NCBI GenBank assembly: GCA_947089305.1
Contig: CAMUJQ010000041.1
Coordinates: 1-9,250 of the forward strand
DNA from: an uncultured Clostridia bacterium
Lineage (GTDB): Bacteria > Bacillota > Clostridia > Christensenellales > UBA1242
DNA length: 9,250 nucleotides
Direction: 5' to 3'
The notes under the pieces were generated by a model. The model had not been told where the DNA came from and made no database searches. It saw nothing but the letters and a program-made list of their open reading frames with translations. Made by a program: the position numbers and the translations under genes. Shown here in pieces: positions 6,871 through 9,250 of the stretch. Within the stretch, counting starts at the first letter, position 1; every line of letters begins with the position of its first letter.

Positions 6871-7452
6871 CTAAAAGTTTTTTAATGCTTTTTTAACAAT
6901 TTCTTCAGGAGTAGTTTCATCTCCTAAAAATACTTCACCAGCTCGAATTGTAGCTTCTTTTTTGTTTAAACCTAAACTTACAAGAGCCATAATCGCCTCG
7001 TTCAATATAGAAGGAATTTCAACATTGTTTTTACTAACCCCTTCAGCAAAATAAAACTTTTTGTTTTTAAGTTCTAAAATTAATCTTTCAGCTGTTTTTT
7101 TACTACATGCCTTTGCCGTTGTTAATGTATCAGGATCTCCGCTTTCAATGCATCCTGCAACTTTTCTATAATGCATGTTAGATAATATTTGAATAGCACT
7201 TTTAACTCCAACTCCAGTAACAGTAATTAAACTTAAAAACACTTCTTTTTCTTCTAACGAATTAAAGCCATATAACTCAATTGCATCTTGTTTAATTGCC
7301 ATATAACAATAAAATTCCCCAACACTATTTATGGTGGCGGATTCAGAAACAGTAAAAGCACTGCAGATTAAACAATATCCAACTCCATTAACATCAACTA
7401 TAATGTTGTTCGTTGTTTTATCTATTATTGTTCCTTTTAAATATGCTATCAA
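6871..7452 (-). CDS. ruvA: Holliday junction DNA-binding protein RuvA
   Basis: RuvA binds four-way junctions as a tetramer and loads RuvB. The 193 residues fit the three-domain layout: OB-fold (MIAYLKGTI onward, with VNGVGY at 21-26 and ELYGF at 59-63); a helix-hairpin-helix domain (about 65-135); and a C-terminal RuvB-contacting domain (about 147-193). The first hairpin TGVGVKSA is standard. The second reads AKACSKKTAERLILELK (113-129), where the family usually has pGIGkKTAeRi, so the glycines of that hairpin are replaced by Cys and Ser. The start is TTG at 7452, supported by AAGGAGA at 6-nt spacing and by the canonical N-terminus. That ribosome binding site overlaps the ruvC stop codon. It is certainly RuvA; the effect of the altered hairpin is unknown. 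Confidence 0.97.
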   Translation of the reverse strand: MIAYLKGTIIDKTTNNIIVDVNGVGYCLICSAFTVSESATINSVGEFYCYMAIKQDAIELYGFNSLEEKEVFLSLITVTGVGVKSAIQILSNMHYRKVAGCIESGDPDTLTTAKACSKKTAERLILELKNKKFYFAEGVSKNNVEIPSILNEAIMALVSLGLNKKEATIRAGEVFLGDETTPEEIVKKALKNF

Positions 7453-7458
7453 AATAAA

Positions 7459-7465
7459 TCTCCTT
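7459..7465 (-). promoter_or_regulatory. Ribosome binding site fixing the TTG start of ruvA
   Basis: AAGGAGA lies 6 nt before TTG and overlaps the ruvC stop (TAAGGAG). The match is strong, so the rare TTG start is well supported and ruvC and ruvA translation are likely coupled. Confidence 0.85.
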
Positions 7466-7961
7466 ATTTAATTCCAAATTCTTCAACTAAAACTTTATTT
7501 GTAAAAGCATGAGTTAATGCAATAGCAAGTGCATCGCTTGCATCATCGGGTTTTATTTTTTCTTTAATTCCAAGAATATTTTTAACCATATCTTCAACCT
7601 GCGTTTTTTTAGCATTCCCCACTCCGGTAATTGCTTGTTTAACTTGCCTAGGCCCATATTCATAAAGTCGGCCAGTATTTTGAATACAAGCAAGTTCAAT
7701 TACTCCGCGAGCCTCTGCAACTTTTATACCTGTTGTTATGTTTTTAACAAAATAAAGTTCCTCTATAGAAATTTCATCGGGTTTATATTTTTTTATTAAT
7801 TCAACAATACAATCATAAATAATTGCAAGTCTAACTGGCGTAGCTTCTTTTTGCGGAGTATCTATAACACCATAATCAATAACCTTTATGCCTTTTGGCG
7901 TTTTTTCAATAAAACCATAGCCCACAAGCCCATATCCAGGGTCAATTCCCATAATAATCAT
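7464..7961 (-). CDS. ruvC: Crossover junction endodeoxyribonuclease RuvC
   Basis: RuvC is the dimeric, metal-dependent resolvase that cuts Holliday junctions brought by RuvAB. The 165-residue length is typical. The four catalytic acidic residues are visible: Asp7 in GIDPGYG, Glu67 in SIEELYF, and Asp140 and Asp143 in PDDASDALA. EYGPRQVKQAITGVGNAKK (101-119) also matches the family. The start is unusual. No Shine-Dalgarno precedes the ATG at 7961, an in-frame TAA lies two codons upstream, and a perfect extended -10 box ends only 6 nt before the ATG, so the predicted transcription start is the A of the ATG. A second ATG at codon 4 is an alternative but also lacks a ribosome binding site. It is the first gene of the ruvC-ruvA-ruvB-queA-tgt operon. 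Confidence 0.97.
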   Translation of the reverse strand: MIIMGIDPGYGLVGYGFIEKTPKGIKVIDYGVIDTPQKEATPVRLAIIYDCIVELIKKYKPDEISIEELYFVKNITTGIKVAEARGVIELACIQNTGRLYEYGPRQVKQAITGVGNAKKTQVEDMVKNILGIKEKIKPDDASDALAIALTHAFTNKVLVEEFGIK

Positions 7962-7967
7962 GTTTTA

Positions 7968-7997
7968 ATTATAGCACATTTGTTTTATAAATTACAA
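7968..7997 (-). promoter_or_regulatory. Promoter of the ruvC-ruvA-ruvB-queA-tgt operon
   Basis: The minus strand has TGCTATAAT, a perfect -10 box (7973-7968) with the extended TGn element, and a -35 candidate TTGTAA (7997-7992, 4 of 6 consensus) at 18-nt spacing. The inverted repeat CATTTGT-N10-ACAAATG (8000-7977) covers the -35 box and the spacer and could be an operator. No LexA-type GAAC/GTTC box was seen. Predicted +1 coincides with the ruvC start codon. Confidence 0.75.
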
Positions 7998-8021
7998 ATG
8001 AATTAACAAACTTTAAATTAT

Positions 8022-8091
8022 TAAAAACTACAAAAAAACTGACAAAATTTTAAAGTCGTCGACTAAACTCAAAAATCTCATCAGTCTTTTT
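8022..8091 (-). ncRNA. Candidate short structured RNA or leader hairpin upstream of ruvC
   Basis: Minus-strand AAAAAGACTGA (8091-8081) can pair over 11 positions, with one G-U, with TCAGTTTTTTT (8042-8032). Inside are a possible ATTTT/AAAAT stem and an AGTC-GAC-GACT mini-hairpin, so the element can fold as one extended hairpin. Its 3' side runs into a T-rich tract (TTTTTTTGTAGTTTTT) like a terminator. A TATAAT box (8103-8098) sits so that transcription would begin at about 8091, the first base of the stem. No good -35 box is seen. It could be a small RNA of about 60-70 nt or a terminator for upstream read-through. No known RNA family is recognised. Confidence 0.35.
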
Positions 8092-8205
8092 GTTTTAATT
8101 ATATTATTGTGCACCTAATAAATTAAACAAAAGCTTATTCTTTTACTCGCAAAAATAAACCATATTTAATATAACATATCTCATACATTATCAAAAATTA
8201 TTTCA

Positions 8206-8219
8206 ACATAATATTATGT
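8206..8219. other. Perfect 14-bp palindrome
   Basis: ACATAATATTATGT is its own reverse complement. It lies mid-way in the gap upstream of ruvC. It could be a regulator binding site, but its pure AT core makes chance occurrence plausible. Confidence 0.35.
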
Positions 8220-8251
8220 AATGTTTTGTATAGTTTTGTTTTTATTTGTCG

Positions 8252-8274
8252 AAAAAATCAAACTAATTTAGTTT
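8252..8274 (-). terminator. Possible second, AU-rich terminator hairpin
   Basis: The minus strand has AAACTA-AAT-TAGTTT (8274-8260) followed by GATTTTTT (8259-8252). The stem is short and AU-rich, so it would be weak alone. It stands about 30 bases after the main terminator of the surface-protein gene and could serve as backup. Confidence 0.35.
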
Positions 8275-8302
8275 ATTAGCAAAAATTGATTATTACGTTA
8301 TT

Positions 8303-8335
8303 TTTTAAATAAAAAACGGAAAAATATCTTCCGTT
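8303..8335 (-). terminator. Intrinsic terminator of the leucine-rich-repeat protein gene
   Basis: The minus strand shows AACGGAA-GATATTT-TTCCGTT (8335-8315), a perfect 7-bp stem with a 7-nt loop, followed by TTTTATTTAAA. It begins 8 bases after the stop codon and separates this gene from the ruvC operon. Confidence 0.85.
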
Positions 8336-8343
8336 ATTTATTA

Positions 8344-9250
8344 TTAAATTACTTTAAGTGTAAATGGATGATCTATTCCGTAGTAGTCATTGTTTTCTAA
8401 TTCATATGTACCAACTTCATAATGTTCAAATAAACTAATTTTTGCATGTTCTTTAATTATAAGTTCTGAGAATGATGAACACCCTTCAAATGCTAAACAA
8501 TTATATCCCGTCGCCGAACGATCAAGAGTCCAGATATCACATTCAATTCTAACCGTTGTTAAGCTTGTACAATTCGCAAATGCATAAGTATCTATTGCAA
8601 AGCCATAATTAAACATTCTTGTATTTGAATCAATAATGTTAATAGTTTTTAATTTCTTATTATTTGAGAAGCAATACTCTTTTATACCGCTAATACTATT
8701 TGTCAAATTTAATTCTTCTAAATTTTGACATTGACTAAATGTCTCTGCTGACAATGCTCCTCCGATTTGATAAACTTCTCCATCAATTTTAATTTTACTA
8801 GGAATTGTTAATGTTGTTATATCTGCATTTTTTACTCCTGTAACTTGCGCATAAATACCATCAGAATCAGTTTTAATTTCTGCAGTTACTTGTACTGGAT
8901 TCTCTGTATCTAAATTCCAATTTATAGTGCCGGTATATGTTGCATCTTTTGCTTTATTTGTTACAGCTACTTTTACATAATATTCTACTGGTGCTTCATC
9001 TGTTGTTGACCCTGGCACTTCTATAAAATATGACGACCCTATCCAATCAGTACCATTTTCCGAGTAAGTTGTTGTTATATTCTTATCATCGCCATTTAGG
9101 TCTGTATATGTCATATCTGCATAATATGTTTTATCCATATTATTTGTAAATACATATTTAAATACTACATAACTATCTCTACTAGTTAATGTTACATTTT
9201 CTGGATTTAATACTGAATTTCCACTTACTCCGCCATTGAAGATTATTTCT
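8344..9250 (-). CDS. C-terminal part of a probable surface or secreted protein with BspA-type leucine-rich repeats (5' truncated by window edge)
   Basis: The frame is open from the window edge to TAA at 8344, 301 whole codons. The Met at 9138 is internal: 37 in-frame codons precede it inside the window, and no Shine-Dalgarno supports it. Counted from that Met, the upstream part and residues 1-85 are Thr/Asn/Tyr-rich and beta-like, with two loosely similar segments (VYKFVFTNNMDKTYY just before and across the Met, and YVKVAVTNKAKDATY at 54-68). Residues about 110-230 carry BspA-type leucine-rich repeats with 'aF..C.sL..i.i' units at 133-147, 156-170, 186-199 and 216-230. No LPXTG motif or C-terminal membrane helix is visible, so any anchor or signal must be in the missing N-terminal part. 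Such proteins are usually exported and involved in adhesion; that role is inference. Similarity of the N-terminal segments to TasA/SipW-dependent proteins is a weak impression. Confidence 0.75.
   Translation of the reverse strand, partial: EIIFNGGVSGNSVLNPENVTLTSRDSYVVFKYVFTNNMDKTYYADMTYTDLNGDDKNITTTYSENGTDWIGSSYFIEVPGSTTDEAPVEYYVKVAVTNKAKDATYTGTINWNLDTENPVQVTAEIKTDSDGIYAQVTGVKNADITTLTIPSKIKIDGEVYQIGGALSAETFSQCQNLEELNLTNSISGIKEYCFSNNKKLKTINIIDSNTRMFNYGFAIDTYAFANCTSLTTVRIECDIWTLDRSATGYNCLAFEGCSSFSELIIKEHAKISLFEHYEVGTYELENNDYYGIDHPFTLKVI

Larger units (their letters stand above)
7961..8103 (-). repeat. 13-nt direct repeat containing a -10 box, two copies 130 bp apart
   Basis: TATAATTAAAACA on the minus strand occurs at 7973-7961, where it forms the ruvC -10 box and start, and identically at 8103-8091, just before the structured-RNA candidate. 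In so AT-rich a region a chance match is possible. The shared promoter-like content gives it some weight. Confidence 0.5.
7962..8343 (-). other. 382-base gene-free region upstream of ruvC
   Basis: No convincing open reading frame is present. The region is very AT-rich. From high to low coordinates it holds the terminator of the surface-protein gene (8335-8303), a second AU-rich hairpin with a T-tract (8274-8252), a 14-bp perfect palindrome (8206-8219), a -10 box and structured-RNA candidate (8103-8022), and the ruvC promoter with its inverted repeat. Confidence 0.8.

Noticed and set aside
8051..8065. AGTCG-T-CGACT palindrome as a separate operator
   Set aside because: It is short and better explained as the inner mini-hairpin of the larger foldable element.
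8032..8091. Hammerhead ribozyme suggested by CTGATGAG on the minus strand
   Set aside because: The second core element (CGAAA/GAAA after stem II) is absent from the following sequence and the flanking helices do not form the three-way junction, so only one half of the motif is present by chance.
7962..8300. LexA/SOS box upstream of ruvC
   Set aside because: No GAAC-N4-GTTC-type palindrome is present. The palindromes seen (CATTTGT/ACAAATG and ACATAATATTATGT) do not match it.
9136..9138. ATG at 9138 as the start of the leucine-rich-repeat protein
   Set aside because: The frame stays open for 37 more codons to the window edge with similar beta-rich composition, and no ribosome binding site precedes this ATG, so it is an internal Met.
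1..9250. Mobile elements, CRISPR arrays, tRNA or rRNA genes
   Set aside because: No transposase or integrase frame, terminal repeats, regularly spaced repeats, cloverleaf or rRNA-like sequence was found on either strand.

Overview
The window is a strongly AT-rich bacterial segment in which every supported gene lies on the minus strand, so transcription runs from high to low coordinates. The gene order ruvC-ruvA-ruvB-queA-tgt-yajC-(TIGR04086-type membrane protein)-secD-secF-recJ is a familiar Bacillota, especially clostridial, chromosomal block. With the low GC, the AGGAG-type ribosome binding sites at about 6-nt spacing, and a TasA-like/BspA-type leucine-rich-repeat protein next door, it suggests an uncultured, host-associated, low-GC member of the Bacillota. 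A finer assignment is not supported from sequence alone.

Layout in transcription order. (1) 9250-8344: C-terminal part of a probable surface protein (beta-rich segments, then BspA-type leucine-rich repeats), cut by the window edge and closed by an intrinsic terminator. (2) 8343-7962: a 382-base gap with a possible second terminator, a 14-bp palindrome, a candidate short structured RNA with its own -10 box, and the ruvC promoter. (3) 7961-3648: a tight operon ruvC-ruvA-ruvB-queA-tgt. RuvABC branch-migrates and resolves Holliday junctions; Tgt and QueA carry out the last part of queuosine synthesis on tRNA. Most ribosome binding sites here overlap the upstream stop codon. (4) 3647-2662: yajC with its own extended -10 promoter, then a four-helix membrane protein. 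Between them is a hairpin whose 3' arm is also the Shine-Dalgarno sequence of the second gene and is followed by six U's directly before its AUG. The unit ends in a strong terminator. (5) 2619-201: secD-secF, overlapping by 8 nt, driven by a perfect consensus promoter (TTGACA-17-TATAAT) and ended by a terminator overlapping the secF stop codon. (6) 157-1: a promoter and the first 35 codons of a gene that is probably recJ.

Together YajC, SecD and SecF form the accessory Sec complex that assists protein export and membrane protein insertion. The genes are standard housekeeping genes. The interesting material is in the control regions: the SD-containing attenuator-like hairpin before the TIGR04086-type gene, the apparently leaderless ruvC start, and the small structured RNA candidate upstream of ruvC. 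I found no new defence, toxin or mobile system, and no CRISPR array, tRNA or rRNA.
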